Shown piece by piece: positions 1-11,392 of a stretch of 64,000 nucleotides of DNA. The DNA is taken from assembly GCF_027579695.1 (NCBI RefSeq), contig NC_083578.1, forward strand, positions 5,870,460 to 5,934,459, given 5' to 3'. Source of the stretch: Neoarius graeffei. Lineage: Eukaryota > Chordata > Actinopteri > Siluriformes > Ariidae. A program made the position numbers and the translations under genes. Positions within the stretch are counted from its first letter, which is position 1, and every line of letters starts with the position of its first letter. The notes under the pieces were generated by a model, which ran no database searches, was not told the origin of the DNA, and saw only the letters and a list, made by a program, of their open reading frames with translations.

Positions 1-323
1 AACGGGCTAAAATTCCTCCAAGCCGGTGTGCAGGACTGATCAACAGTTACCAGAAATGTTTAGTTGCAGTTATTGCTGCACAAGGGGGTCACACCAGATA
101 CTGAAAGCAAAGGTTCACATACTTTTGCCACTCACAGATATGTAACATTGGATCATTTTCCTCAATAAATAAATGACCAAGTATAATATTTTTGTCTCAT
201 TTGTTTAACTGGGTTCTCTTTATCTACTTTTAGGACTTGTGTGAAATCTGATGATGTTTTAGGTCATATTTATGCAGAAATATTGAAAATTCTAAAGGGT
301 TCACAAACTTTCAAGCACCACTG
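1..323 (+). mobile_element. Tc1/mariner transposon, 3' end
   Basis: The last transposase codons run to a TGA at 102-104, followed by the 3' inverted repeat of roughly 210 bp ending in ...caccactg at 323. It is followed by TA (324-325), the expected Tc1 target duplication. The sequence is almost the same as the 3' ends of the two complete copies at 48301-49909 and 55436-57044, with single-base differences (for example one A fewer near 245). The 5' part lies outside the window. It interrupts the retroviral sequence that starts directly after it. Confidence 0.93.
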
Positions 324-331
324 TATATGAG

Positions 332-1305
332 CCTCTGGAATCTCTCCCAGCCTACCAGCTGCCTCCAGCATCAGTGCCTCTCAGCGCTTCTCCGTCACAC
401 ACGAGATCCGGTCTGGCATATGGTGATGGAAAAGACACCCTCCTGGACCTGACCACGTGCTCAACAGGGGTCCACAAGGCCATAATCTAAAGTCTGAAGT
501 CCTTCATCTTCCAATGATGGAAGTGGCTGGAGCTGACGGCGTGCTTTTAGTCTACAGACCCTGGATGACAGCTGATATCAAGGAAAGCATGGCTTCTCTT
601 CCCAATGTGAGAGAGGTAGGAGGAAAGAGATTTGGTAACGAACTGTTGATATTTTGCAGAGAATTCCGACCGACCACCCATGAACTTCGCTGCCTAATCA
701 TGACCAAGATGGGTATAGATTGGAACAAAGTTTCCAAAGATTGGCCGGAAGCTGACCAGCGAATGACTACACCAGACTGGAGCGTGGCTGGCAATGGTGA
801 GTACAGAGATACCATCACTGCTCTCTGTGCTTGTCTGGACAGTACTTTTCCCTTGAACATAGACATTACTAAGATCGGTATGTGTAAGCAAGAAGATGTG
901 AAGTGGTGTCAGCGTTTTTCGCCCGTCTCACCGCCACGCACGAGAAACACAGTGGCCTGACCAGACCCGTGAACCTGGCTGCAGTGGAGGGCACTCCTGA
1001 GTCTCACCAAGATCGAGCAGTACGCTGTGCATGCAGAAAAGCTGCTGAAAGAGAAGGAGAAGACAAAGTAGACACAAAGAGACCAAGATCTACATGCTGC
1101 CACTCTCACTCTTTTCCAGACTGTTCAGCCTGGAGAAAAAGGAACAAGAGGAGGAAGAGGTCGAAGTAGGGGCCGAGACAGGACAACCTGGAGTGACTCG
1201 TCCTGGATAAAAGGTGCAACCTGCTACAACTGCAATTAAAAGGGACACATTGCTCGAAATTGTCTCCACAGTAACAGGCAGAAGCCCCGTGAGGAGTACA
1301 GCAAA
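332..1305 (+). pseudogene. ERV gag remnant with nucleocapsid knuckle
   Basis: An open stretch at 457-960 gives a 167-residue reading in the style of a retroviral capsid (W-, P- and charge-rich segments around residues 45-120). The frame changes near 905, where a second frame (903-1169) continues. At about 1219-1260 a CX2C...GHIA..C zinc-knuckle pattern is seen, with an in-frame TAA in its middle. In an intact virus gag forms the particle core and the knuckle binds the RNA. Here the reading is interrupted by at least one frameshift and one stop. The upstream matrix part lies beyond the Tc1 insertion. Confidence 0.7.
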
Positions 1306-1442
1306 GCAGACTGATGGGCGGACTCCGGGAACGGGCCCCACACAGAGAGCAGGGGAGGTAACACACACGCACACCTGATGATACACATACACATAGACAG
1401 GAGCATTCACATAACGTTAAACACATTAGTAGCAGCACCTGC

Positions 1443-2228
1443 ATGCAACAGCAAGACTACACAGAAATGCCCGATACACCAGTCCAGATAGATACACCTG
1501 AAGTTGCATTAAGTTTGTTAAAATACACAACTACTCCCTTCTCTAAACTCCCTTGTATGCCCCTCACTGTGTGTGGGCATGTGTTAGCCTTTCTAGTAGA
1601 TTCTGGAGCAGGACACTCAGTGATACAACATGGGGTACTTCCAGTAGACCCACCGCTCAGCTCAAATTCTATTCAGATGATGGGCATCTCAGGACGACCT
1701 GTAACCGAAACTTTCTCAGTCAACCTCCCGTGTAAAAGCGAGGGAGGAATAGTTACGTCCCACTCATTCCTCATCTCACATACATGTCCAGTAAATTTGT
1801 TAGCACGTGATTTAATGTGCAAATTAGAAGTAAATCTCACATCCACTCCAGATGGACTAACTATTGAAGTAAGTGAAATGTGCGGTGTGCAGTATGGGTT
1901 TGGAAGCACCCTGTATGTGTATGTCTGGCAGCTCTGCTCAGATCAGTTCACACAAACTCCAAAACACCTTGTACAGCTCGCATACTTGAACACCTCATCA
2001 GTTGACACAGATTATATGAAAGAGGAAGATTTGCATTGTACAGCACATGTTCACCAAGGTCAAGACGTAGAGTTTGAAAAGACTTGGTTTGCAGACCCCC
2101 ATGCACGTGAAAGATTGACCCTCAAACTATGTATTGGTCTAAACATTATTGCGCTGTGCAGGTCCATTTTACTCGTTGTCCAAACAGCTGCATCAATGCT
2201 CATCGCAGTGTTCTCAAACATGTTATAA
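1443..2228 (+). pseudogene. ERV aspartic protease (retropepsin) remnant
   Basis: The active-site motif LVDSGAGHSVI lies around residues 50-60 (about 1592-1627), followed by the flap region and a distal ARDLM segment where the family normally has a GRDLL-type motif. Retropepsins act as dimers and cleave Gag-Pol. The reading continues to 2228 but the last part has no clear protease similarity. The next frame (2129 onward) takes over toward reverse transcriptase. The start codon is only the first ATG of the open stretch; in the virus this would be read from gag-pol. Confidence 0.78.
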
Positions 2229-2559
2229 GCAGCCTCAGAACAGAGGACTTTGAGGTTGACTGCTGCCAACATGATTTCTTAGACATCATTAATTCTATTC
2301 CCCATGTCTCATTAGCAAGGCCACGAGCCACCTATTGGAAAGACGTGGGGAAATGGGTCAGGAAGTGCACAGTCGATGGCAATGAGTGGTCCCAAACAGA
2401 GGACCCTAGTGTGTTGTTTTGTCAAAGGCTTGGGGTCTACAAACAAAGTCATGCTATGTTTGTGTATGTTAAGCGCAGCGTAATATTAGCCACTGATGAC
2501 CAGGGTCCTGGGGACCCCAGCCATAGTGGCTTGTTTGTCTCTGTTTCCACAGGCATAAC

Positions 2560-3964
2560 TCCAGCAGAGGTGCACCCCAAATTGGCGGGAGTTCCAAATT
2601 CCGTTTGGGCAAAGGGTAAACATGATGTGGGCCTAATAAAGAATGCTGAACCAGTGGTGATCACCCCCAAATCAGATTTCAGGCCTAAACAGACCCAGTA
2701 TCCACTCAAACCAGAAGCAATCGCAGGTATAAGACTGATTTTTGATTTGTTGCTGAAGGCAGATGTAATTGTCCCTTGCCAGGACTCTCCAGTGCGCATT
2801 CCTATTTTTTTCCAGTTAAGAAGGCAAGAAAACCGTCCCAGCCCGATGAGTGGAGGTTTGTCCAAGATCTGCAAGCAGTCAATGCTGTGGCTGTCCCGCA
2901 CACGCCTGACGTCTGTAAAGAGCGCTCTGCAGACCACTCCCACTCTGGGACTGCCTGACCCCAATAAACCATTTGTTCAAACTGTCAATGAAAAGAAGGG
3001 TTTTATGACCTCTGTTCTTTTGCAGAAACACGGGGATAGATTGAGACCTGTAGCCTACTTCTCCAGCAGGCTGGATCCAGTGGCGGCTGGACTTCCTGTT
3101 TGCCTGCGTGCAGTTGCTGCAGCTGAAAAGGCGGTAACTGCCTCCAGAAATATTGTGGGGTATTCTAACCTCACCTTTTTGGTCCCACATGCTGTCTCCC
3201 TGCTTCTGTTGGAGAAAAAGACGTCACATTTGTCAGCACAGAGATGGTTGAAGTATAACACAGTCATACTTGATATGCGTAACATCACTGTGAAACGTTG
3301 TACTGTTCTGAATCCTGCCTCTCTTCTCCCTACAGAGGATGATGGAGAGCTACATGACTGTGTTGCTCTCACTAATGATTTTTGTTCCCCCAGGGCAGAC
3401 TTAAAGAGCAACCCTTTGGAAAATCCAGACATGATCCTCTATGTGGATGGTTCAGCCTCCAGAGACCCAGAGATGGGAAAGAACAAAGTAGGTTTTGCCA
3501 GAGTCTCAGATCACGAGGTCCTCAAGGCGTCGTGTCTGTCCTCGAACCTGTCGGCGCAGGCTGCAGAGCTCTGTGCCCTCATTGAGGCATGCAAATTGGT
3601 GGCAGGGCAATCTGTCAATATTTTTACAGACAGTAGGTATGCATTTGGCGTTGTGCACGATTTTGGCACCATTTGGAAACATAGAAATGTTCTCACTAGC
3701 ACAGGATCTCCCATTGCACATCATAAACTGGTCTCTGAGTTGTTGGATGCTGTTCTACTCCCTAGAGCCATTGCTGTGTGTAAGTGTGCTGCCCATACTA
3801 ACAATACTGATCTTGTGTCTCAAAGGAATGCCAGGGCGGACGCGGCAGCTAAGTGTGCAGCCTCGGCTTCCAGTTCACCCTCTAACCTTGTCTTTCCTCA
3901 GGTTTCTACCCCTTGTTTACAGCTAGCGGATCTTCAGAGCACTGCCACCCAGGACGAGAGATGA
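2560..3964 (+). pseudogene. ERV pol: RT N-terminus, connection and RNase H, RT core deleted
   Basis: The reading at 2129-3964 contains a typical retroviral RT N-terminal segment (about 2600-2800), with a frame change near 2810 into the frame holding a WRFVQDLQAVN motif (about 2851-2883). The sequence then jumps at about 2925 directly to the connection domain, so the palm with the YxDD box is absent. RNase H is well preserved at about 3430-3880, with its first Asp in YVDGSA, then a Glu, then TDSRYAFG. The fusion of the RT start to the connection domain indicates an internal deletion rather than point decay. Confidence 0.8.
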
Positions 3965-4091
3965 GTCTGGAAACAGGCGGGCTGTATCCTTGCAAACTCG
4001 GTTTGGGTTTGTCCCTTGGGCCGTCCCTGTCTACCAAAATACATGTTCCCTTTCTATGCAAAATTGGCACATGGGCTCACCCATGTGTCAA

Positions 4092-4804
4092 AAAGGGGGG
4101 ATGGTAGCAGAAGTAACAAAGAGATGGTTCACAAAGGGGTTTTCAAATTATGCTGCGAAATTTTGCAAGCAATGCTTGATATGTGCACAATATAATGCAG
4201 ATCAAGGTATCAAACTAACTCAAGCAGCACACCCAATACCAGACAAACCATTTGATCACCTCCAAATGGACTTCATTGAACTGCACTTAGAGAGGGAAAA
4301 TGGGTCACTTAAAAATAAACTAAGCAAAGCTTGTGCAGAAACAGGGCTAGGATGGACAAAGGTCCTCCCTGTAGTACTCACACAAATGAGGATGTAAACT
4401 AGGCCTAAACATGGGTTAAGCCCATTCGAAATTCTGTTTGGACGAGTACCCAACACGGGGATAGGGCTAGCTCAAGGAACACTGCTGGACACCACACTGT
4501 GTGATGATGCAATGTTGAATTACTGTGCAACGTTGTCCTATGCTTTGAAATCTATCCACAATCAGGTAAAAGAAGCACTTCCCAAACCCGCTGAGGGACC
4601 TCTGCACGATCTACAACCAGGGGATTGGATCGTGGTAAAGGACTTCCGACGAACCAAGTGAAACAAGCCACGGTGGAACGGCCCATTCCAGGTCCTGCTC
4701 ACGACCCCAACGGCAGTGAAAGTCACAGGCAGAGTGATGTGGATCCATGCTAGCCACTGCAGAGGGTTCCTGAACCGGCTGAGCAGGAGGAAAAGGAAGG
4801 CCTA
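4092..4804 (+). pseudogene. ERV integrase remnant, catalytic core deleted
   Basis: The open stretch 3990-4397 holds part of the zinc-binding N-domain (CKQCLICAQ, about 4170-4190) and the start of the core (PFDHLQMDF, about 4246-4272). The D-D-E core is missing after about 4300. A continuation through stops contains the usual late-core and C-terminal segments (SPFEILFGR near 4420, a PGDWIVVKDF segment near 4620). Stops at about 4396 and 4659 break it further. In retroviruses this enzyme joins viral DNA to the host chromosome. This copy lacks the acidic residues. Confidence 0.75.
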
Positions 4805-5390
4805 AGTGACCAGACGCTGACTAAAGCTCGTGAGGAAGAAAGGCATCACTGCATGGAACAGTGCGAGTATCACATCAAACACGCACGCACCCTCAATAGG
4901 GAAGAGTATTTGTGTCTAGCTGATAGATAAGTCTTAGGGTTTTGAGTTTCCTCCAAGTCCCGGTGAGGTGGGACGAGGGCTGATAGGGCGTGCCCGCCCT
5001 CTGAGCACCAATACACATCAAGAAGGGCAAGGGTTAACTCGGTAACATCACTGAGGCACTGAACAAGATGCGCAAGGTTGCTGAACAATTATGAGCAAAC
5101 GAACATGGAGGAGACAAAGACAGCTGGTGGCATTGGTTCAGTGGATGGAAGACTCTGATTCTATCCACCATACCGGTCCTGGGCTTAGTGATTGTGATGT
5201 TATGTTTGCTCCCTGTTCTCTGTCAATGTTGTATGTCTGTGTTTCAGAGGCAGCTGACAAATATCGGTTACCAGATGGTGAAAATAGACTCCGATGACTT
5301 GCCTGACTGGCCTCCAAACCCACACGAAGACTATAACCCACCGTTCGATGACATCACCACAGTTGACATGAAATTAGTCCTGATTTAAAC
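4805..5390 (+). pseudogene. ERV env remnant, transmembrane and cytoplasmic tail only
   Basis: Almost all of env is deleted. What remains, in mixed frames, is a short stretch before the membrane (about 5040-5160), a hydrophobic segment with VIVMLCLLPVLCQCC (about 5190-5235) and a cytoplasmic tail ending in a TAA at 5386-5388. The call rests on position (between integrase and the polypurine tract), the hydrophobic segment and its Cys-rich inner edge. Surface and fusion regions are absent. Confidence 0.6.
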
Positions 5391-5601
5391 ACTTTCATTA
5401 TGATTGTTTCCTGTTCTATTATTCCTGATCTATGTATATGGCTTGCTAGCATTCATTTAAGATGTCTATGTCTTTTAAAAACAGCCTTAGCATTATCCCT
5501 GTACACTCAATGACGTGTTAAGTCGAATCTCTCTGAGAACTCTTATCACTGAAACTGTGTACAGTTCTTTTCTTTCCTTTTAGTAATTTATCCTATAGGA
5601 T

Positions 5602-5613
5602 AAAAAGGGGGAA
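5602..5613 (+). promoter_or_regulatory. ERV polypurine tract
   Basis: A purine run (aaaaaggggg aa) lies immediately before the TG that starts the LTR. This is the usual plus-strand priming site. Confidence 0.75.
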
Positions 5614-6122
5614 TGTGAGGGAATTTTTAATGGATGAACATTATTATTCTCTGTGTTTCTGTGTGTTGAGCTCAAGTGGCCTATACTGAGAAAGATGTTT
5701 TTTCCTATGTTGTAATCGTTTTTCTGTGGCCTTGGTGGTAATGAGCAGGGTGCTTGAGTTCATCCTAGCTTGCATCTTCTCATGATGTAACCACCTTTCC
5801 TGACCTTGGTGGTGATAAGCAGGGTGCCTGAGTTCTCATAACTACGCATCCGCCCGCACGCCAGGTGCACGCTCTAACAAAGCTTCATAGAAAATCTTGA
5901 GCCAATCACGTGAAGACACAAGCAGTGAGTGAATGCTTTCAGAGTATAATAGATAACATTCCAAAAACACAACTCAGAGTGCGCGTACTCTCGGCATCAT
6001 CAGAAGTGATGTCTTCTTCTATTCTTCTCTTTCCTTTCCTATTTTATATATCTTTATATGATCTATAATAAATGACTGAAAAGACAACTGTTCTGAAGTG
6101 TTTATTAGAAATTTCCATTACA
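5614..6122 (+). repeat. 3' LTR of the endogenous retrovirus
   Basis: It starts with TGTGAGGG after the polypurine tract and ends in ATTACA, giving TG...CA ends and a length of 509 bp. A TATA-like stretch lies near 5945 and an AATAAA lies near 6068. The second LTR is outside the window, so the ends rest on motifs, not on a repeat comparison. Confidence 0.75.
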
Positions 6123-6231
6123 TGGCTTATTAACCTTTTTTATTATTGTATTTGTATGTTCATTGAAACACACAATGAACAATAAACATGTGTATCAGAA
6201 GTTTCTAAAAGCTAATTTTCATCTTTTATAG

Positions 6232-6548
6232 GCTCAATACAGCTGAAATGACATTTTTGACTGAGTATGCGGCTGTAATGAAGCCTGTTGCCATGGCCCT
6301 TAACAGCCTTCAAGGACAATCATCGGTGCATATGGGCTTCCTGCTGCCAACACTTTACCAGTTGCAAGACAAGCTGAAGAAGTTGTTGTCTGCATGCAAA
6401 GTGTGTGGTCCTCTCATTGATGCCCTGCAGAAGGCGATCCAGAAACGCTTTGGGGACATCATGAAAGAACTGGAGCTGATTGCTGCAGCTATTCTACTAC
6501 CGAAATTCAGGACATCCTGAACCACTGACCAGAACATCTTAAAAGCTG
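6232..6548 (+). pseudogene. hAT-1 transposase exon (internal)
   Basis: An acceptor (ttttatag) precedes 6232 and a donor (gtaaat) follows 6548. The reading resembles hAT/ZBED-like transposases at the segment with MKPVAMALNSLQG and GFLLPTLYQL. An in-frame TGA near 6520 sits where the family usually has Trp (the position before TTD), so this copy is inactive. It joins with the exon at 6887-7275 across an intron of about 340 bp. Confidence 0.75.
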
Positions 6549-6886
6549 GTAAATGTACTTATGTATCAATTCAAGTCTAAATCATTAGCATTGTACAAGA
6601 GCTCTGCCATAAATTCTGCCTCTATGAAGATGATAACATTGTATACATACATGTATAACATACATTTTTAATTGACATTGTCAGAAAAGTATTGATTTAA
6701 CCACATTTTGTTGAGATTGTGAGGGCTGTAACCTTATTTTGTTAACAAAAACTGAAACATTATGGACAAGCAAGAGTTACGAACACTGAGGGTTTTAATA
6801 TTAAAAAAAACAGCAGCTTGGCAGACAAGAAAAGTCAGAAAAATGTACAGACCTAACTCTTTTGAAAACAATTTGTCTTACCACAG

Positions 6887-7275
6887 GCCTTGACTACATC
6901 AGAAGCCACCTGGACACTGACATAGACTTGGATGATGATGCCCAAATTGACAGCAATCACTCTGACGAAGATGACTTCTTTGCATCCCTGAGTGCAGGAA
7001 AATCAAAAACCGGAGAGTTGGAGAGGTACCTTTCTTGTTCATTGAGTGGAGGTATGGATCTGCTGCATTCTTTTCCTTTAATTAAGAGACTATCACTGAA
7101 AATCAACACGGCCCTGCCAGCGTCTGCCGCCTGTGAGAGACTTTTCAGTCATGCAGGCCTCCTGTTCACGGCTAAAAGGTCACAGCTTCACAGGACAATT
7201 ATCGGTGCATATGGGCTTCCGGCAAAACTTGAGAGCCAGCTGCTGTTAAAGCTGAACAGTCACTTCATGGAGTGA
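6887..7275 (+). pseudogene. hAT-1 transposase C-terminal exon with dimerisation domain
   Basis: An acceptor (ttaccacag) precedes 6887. The exon ends at a TGA (7273-7275). It has an acidic stretch (DIDLDDDAQ) and then the hAT C-terminal dimerisation signature around PASAACERLFSHAGLLFTAK. This domain holds hAT transposases together as multimers. The exon is open throughout, but the preceding exon has a stop. Confidence 0.85.
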
Positions 7276-7280
7276 ACATG

Positions 7281-7311
<31 letters not shown>

Positions 7312-7535
7312 GGTGTTATGGTTTATATGCAGACTGCCTTTTTCTTTGTAACCTCTACCCATTGTTTTGTTATTATGTTACTTTGTAAAGATTTAATTAA
7401 TTAATATTTAATTTATTATTGTTTTCACCTGTTCACGACTAAAAGGTCACAGCTTCACAGTGCAGAATTGAGAGCCAGTTGCTGTTAAAGCTGAACAGTC
7501 ACTTCATGGAGTGAACATGCGCACACACACATATG

Positions 7536-7597
<62 letters not shown>

Positions 7598-7640
7598 GTT
7601 ATGGTTTATGTGCAGACTGCCTTGAGCTTGTTGTTGTTAA
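7276..7640 (+). repeat. Duplicated hAT 3' exon tail with two (CA)n tracts
   Basis: The last about 90 bp of the transposase exon plus the following CA repeat occur again at 7433-7600 in slightly altered form (a short deletion near 7462). Both copies lead into (CA)n runs (7284-7310 and 7543-7594) and the same gtgttatggtttat sequence. Confidence 0.75.
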
Positions 7641-7888
7641 TACACAGAACTACACACACAGTTTATATGTGTGAAATATATATGAAATCTCTGCCTGTTA
7701 TGACATCAATAAACAAAGATGTTACTCAGCAGTTACTCAGTACTTGAGTAGTTTTTTCACTTGGTACTTTTTACTCTTACTCAAGTAATTAATTGAACGA
7801 CTACTTTTTACTTTTACTTGAGTAATATTATTCTAAAGTAACAATACTCTTACTTGAGTACAATTTTTGGCTACTCTACCCACCTCTG

Positions 7889-8191
7889 ATAATTACAGAA
7901 ATGGAATGCTTGTTGCATGTGGTTCAACTGCCGGAATGACTGAATTTGCTGAGATTCTACAAATGTGCATAATGGGAGATGCGTTTCATTATTCGTCTAC
8001 TTTGTGCTTGGTATCGAGATCACTTCAGAGCCTTTGAGTTGACTGCATCACCAGGTAAAGAGGTCGCCCTGGTTCAGCTTGAGGAGCTGACTGATTGCTA
8101 TCCACTTGTGGCCTACACAGTTGGATCAAAACATATGGTAACCCTGAAGAGACACATCGTCACCAAAGGTTTGATTTTAGATAAGTTATAA
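7889..8191 (+). pseudogene. Two-ORF module, copy 1: ORF1 C-terminal part
   Basis: Directly after the hAT terminus a reading begins (about 7891-8010, with GMLVACGSTAGMTEFAEI). It then needs one frameshift to continue at 7979-8191 (AWYRDHFRAFELTASPGKEV ... VTLKRHIVTKG). The matching part of copy 2 (about 20850-21215) has the same order: a GMxxxxGSxxGxxxFxE motif, an AWYxxHxRxxE motif, then a YPLxAYTVGxKxxVTLK end. I do not recognise a function. From memory, similar C-terminal segments occur in uncharacterised multi-copy fish proteins. The upstream part lies beyond the hAT insertion. Confidence 0.6.
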
Positions 8192-8340
8192 TGCCTTGTA
8201 CAAGTATTGAGTAGCTTTAGCATTTCTTTGAATATCTTGTGACAGCTGTTTAAATGTGTACATGCTAGGCACTGTGCATGAATATATGATCTCTTGATTT
8301 GAATTTTAAATGTGTAATATTTACAGGGTTCCCACAGGTC

Positions 8341-8702
8341 TCATCTCATCTCATTATCTCTAGCCGCTTTATTCTGTTCCACAGGGTCGCAGGCAAGCTG
8401 GAGCCTATCCCAGCTGACTACAGGCGAAAGGCAGGGTACACCCTGGACAAGTCGCCAGGTCATCACAGGGCTGACACATAGATACAGACAACCATTCACA
8501 CTCACACCTACGGTCAATTTAGAGTCATCAGTTAACCTAACCTGCATGTCTTTGGACTGTGGGGGAAACGGGAGCAAACCCACGCAGACACGGGGAGAAC
8601 ATGAAAACTCCGCACAGAAAGGCCCTCGCCGGCCATGGGGCTCGAACCCAGACTTTCTTGCTGTGAGGCGACAGCGCGAACCACTACACCACCGTACCAC
8701 CC
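8341..8702 (-). mobile_element. tRNA-headed SINE (copy a)
   Basis: Full-length minus-strand copy. The tRNA-like head is at the right end and the (gatga)n tail at the left. It is flanked by an 11-bp target duplication, tcccacaggtc (8330-8340 and 8703-8713). The family shares a core including cccccacagtccaaagacatg with the zebrafish DANA-type SINEs. Confidence 0.93.
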
Positions 8703-8760
8703 TCCCACAGGTCCTTGAAAGTTATTTTTAAGAACAGATATAGACCTGGGTCATTGAAAG

Positions 8761-8765
<5 letters not shown>

Positions 8766-8798
<33 letters not shown>

Positions 8799-8799
8799 T
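8766..8799. repeat. (ATT)n microsatellite
   Basis: Eleven or more uninterrupted ATT units in non-coding sequence between ORF1 and ORF2 of module copy 1. Confidence 0.95.
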
Positions 8800-10883
8800 A
8801 AAAGGCTACATTCCACTTTGAGGAGTTCACACATTAAAGCCTTTTTTTATTGCCTGAACTTATGTAAAGCAACTGTTTCTCAACAAAAAATGGTCAGTGT
8901 TGTACAATATTTATTAATTAACCTTGATCTATGTCTCAAACTATGCTGTGAATGAATACTTTACACTTGTGGGGATAAGAACTTAACAATAATGTTAAAA
9001 TTCTTTTCACTAACAAGACTAATATTTGTCATCTTTGTGTGTTTGTGTTTGCACTCTAGATTGATAAAGCAGGATGACAGGACCAGTTAGCTTCAGAGTC
9101 CTTTTTGGAGGTGAAGATGATGCAAGAAAACTAATCATTCAATCTGGAATGCCAACATCTGTGGATGAATTGGCTCTTGAAATTAAGACTTTCTTTGGTG
9201 TGACGGAGCAGTTCAGGCTTCAGTACAAAGAAATAGATTTTGAAATTAATTTATGAACCTTTTGTCAACTTCTGACATTCAAGATCAAAGTACTTTGAAA
9301 GTGGTATACTTGCCCTGTGAGGCTACCAGCTCTGTAATCTCAACTCCACCCACTAAACATATCTGGTCCACAATCCCAGTGACTACCCCAATGCGTCTAT
9401 GAGCTCCTCATCACAACCAAGTGATTCAGCATCAATTGAATCCCATAGCAGCAATGATACCATCATATTGTCATCTCCTGAATCTCGGTCCTGCTCTTGG
9501 CCTGAAGCCTTTGTCGTGCCACACTTTTCATATTGTGCTGAGATGCTGCTCCAGAAGGGAAATGATGATTTAAATGCCAATGGAACTCTCCTGTCTCTTA
9601 CTCCAAAAGTCAGATCTGATCTTTTTGAAGGACTTGTAGAAGAAATCAAGTACACAGCATATCCAAAGTATGATCAGTTTGAAGAAGTTGCTGAGGCCTT
9701 GGTACAGACTCGCCCGTGTTTGCGTGAGAAAGGAACTCGCACTGGTTATTGTGGATGGAAGCACTACATTAAGATCAAGTTGATGAACTTCCGCACCAAA
9801 CTTAGCCGAGCTGGACACCCAGAAGTCATTGTCAACTCACTTAAGAACAAACGGAAAGGTCAGGGGAAACCAGCTGTGAACATAAAGAAGCCCAGGAAGG
9901 CAGAGGTTAATTTCTGTCCAAGCCATCCAAGAGGTGAAACCACTGAAAGCCTAGAGGTGGAAAGGGTTGCTCTATTGACTGAGGTAAAGAAAAAGAACAA
10001 CGAGGCAATGATCAAGGAAAAGATGCAGCGTACTTTCTTGTACAGATGACAAGAAATTCTTCAGGAGCCAATGATTACAGAAGTCCGAAACAGATGGCCA
10101 GCACTGTTTGAAGTTGGCAAAGTAAGTGTAGTAACCCATTTACAAAAAAGAACATGAAAATATTAACACAAATAGCATTAAATGTTAAATCTTGATCACA
10201 GACAAGTATATCCTGTCTTTTCTCCTCTCTTTCAGGCCAACTTGGAGTCCACGCGTATAACAACTGTCCCTCTGATATCAAAATTCATTGGACAGCTGGA
10301 CAGATACACTAATGACCTGATGAAGGTTTTCCGCACCAAAGGAGGATCTGCAGGACAGAAAATCCGCACCATAATGGCATTGACCACTAAAGTAAGTTTG
10401 TTTTTATCAATATTTTTCAAAGGTGTCAAGCATCAAGCTTCAACTGGAACTCTTAGACTTTTTTTCTTTCTCCTTTTCCTTATTATCTCTCTTCTCCTTT
10501 CTTTGTCAAAAGTTAAACAGATTTGCAGTTTACATTGATTTACTGTAGTGAATATTGGTTTGTGAATTCATTATTGACAAACATTCACCACCTTCTGGTT
10601 CTTGGAGACCTGTAATGACGCTTGTATTAAAGAAGCTTAATACACACAAACAACAATTTCTCTCATGTAAAATATTTATTATACAGTCAGAAAATGTATA
10701 TTCTAAATTATTTTTAGTGGCTACATAAAAGTTATTAGGATAATGTGACAAACATATCTAGGGAGTGTGTCTAGCAAGTACAGCCATGGCTGCTCTAGTC
10801 TTAAATTATTATTTAATACATTAAACTATTCAGCTTTACTTTAACTGTAAATCAGTGCATTAGCTAATGTAATTTGCTTTGTG

Positions 10884-11260
10884 GGCAGCATGGTGGTGTA
10901 GTGGTTAGCGCTGTTGCCTCATAGCAAGAAGGTCTGGGTTCGAGCCCAGCGGCCGGCGAGGGCCTTTCTGTGCGGAGTTTGCATGTTCTCCCCGTGTCCG
11001 TGTGGGTTTCCTCCGGGTGCTCCGGTTTCCCCCACAGTCCAAAGACATGCAGGTCAGGTTAACTGGTGACTCTAAATTGACCGTAGGTGTGAATGTGAGT
11101 GTGAATGGTTGTCTGTGTCTATGTGTCAGCCCTGTGATGACCTGGCGACTTGTCCAGGGTGTACCCCGCCTTTCGCCCGTAGTCAGCTGGGATAGGCTCC
11201 AGCTTGCCTGCGACCCTGTAGAACAGGATAAAGCGTCTAGACTCTAGAGATAATGAGATG
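10884..11260 (+). mobile_element. tRNA-headed SINE (copy b) in an ORF2 intron
   Basis: Plus-strand full-length copy with the head starting at ggcagcatggtgg and the tail at taatgagatg. It is flanked by the 13-bp target duplication aatttgctttgtg (10871-10883 and 11261-11273). It sits in the intron before the exon at 11298. Confidence 0.95.
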
Positions 11261-11392
11261 AATTTGCTTTGTGATCTTGTTGGTATGTTTGTTTCAGAAC
11301 GAAGACATAAGCGTCAAGCGTGACTGTATTCTGAGGAGCCTTGGTGTCTACTTCAATGAAGACATGAAGACACTCGTCAAAGAGTTCCCAAT

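Larger units (their letters stand above)
324..6122 (+). mobile_element. Endogenous retrovirus, class I-like, internally deleted, 5' end cut by Tc1
   Basis: In order, the sequence holds gag-like remains, a retropepsin, part of reverse transcriptase plus RNase H, part of integrase, a short env transmembrane tail, a polypurine tract and one LTR. The RNase H and integrase style resembles gamma/epsilon-type fish endogenous retroviruses. The 5' LTR and primer-binding site are missing, since a Tc1 element ends at 323 inside the gag region. Coding parts are broken by frameshifts and stops, and three catalytic or structural blocks are deleted (RT core, integrase core, most of env). It cannot encode a working virus as it stands. 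Confidence 0.88.
6123..7888 (+). mobile_element. hAT transposon 1, 3' half
   Basis: It contains two transposase exons and a 3' terminus ending in ...taccca cctctg at 7888. That is the complement of the CAGAGGTGGGTAGAGTAGCC terminus seen in many fish hAT elements. The terminal 150 bp is rich in repeats of cttactcaagta. The 5' end is not in the window. The retrovirus LTR abuts it at 6123, so the retrovirus probably inserted into an intron or internal part of this hAT. Sequence after 7888 belongs to a different coding module. Confidence 0.8.

Noticed and set aside
7511-7747. 78-codon frame with a His-Thr run
   Set aside because: Translation of a (CA)n microsatellite.
8546-8731. Repeated short ORFs with MSLDCGGN or FPPQSKDMQVR starts throughout the window
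   Set aside because: They are readings of the SINE core on either strand, not genes.
10900-10975. tRNA-like sequence with A and B boxes
   Set aside because: It is the head of a SINE with its own target duplication, not a functional tRNA gene.
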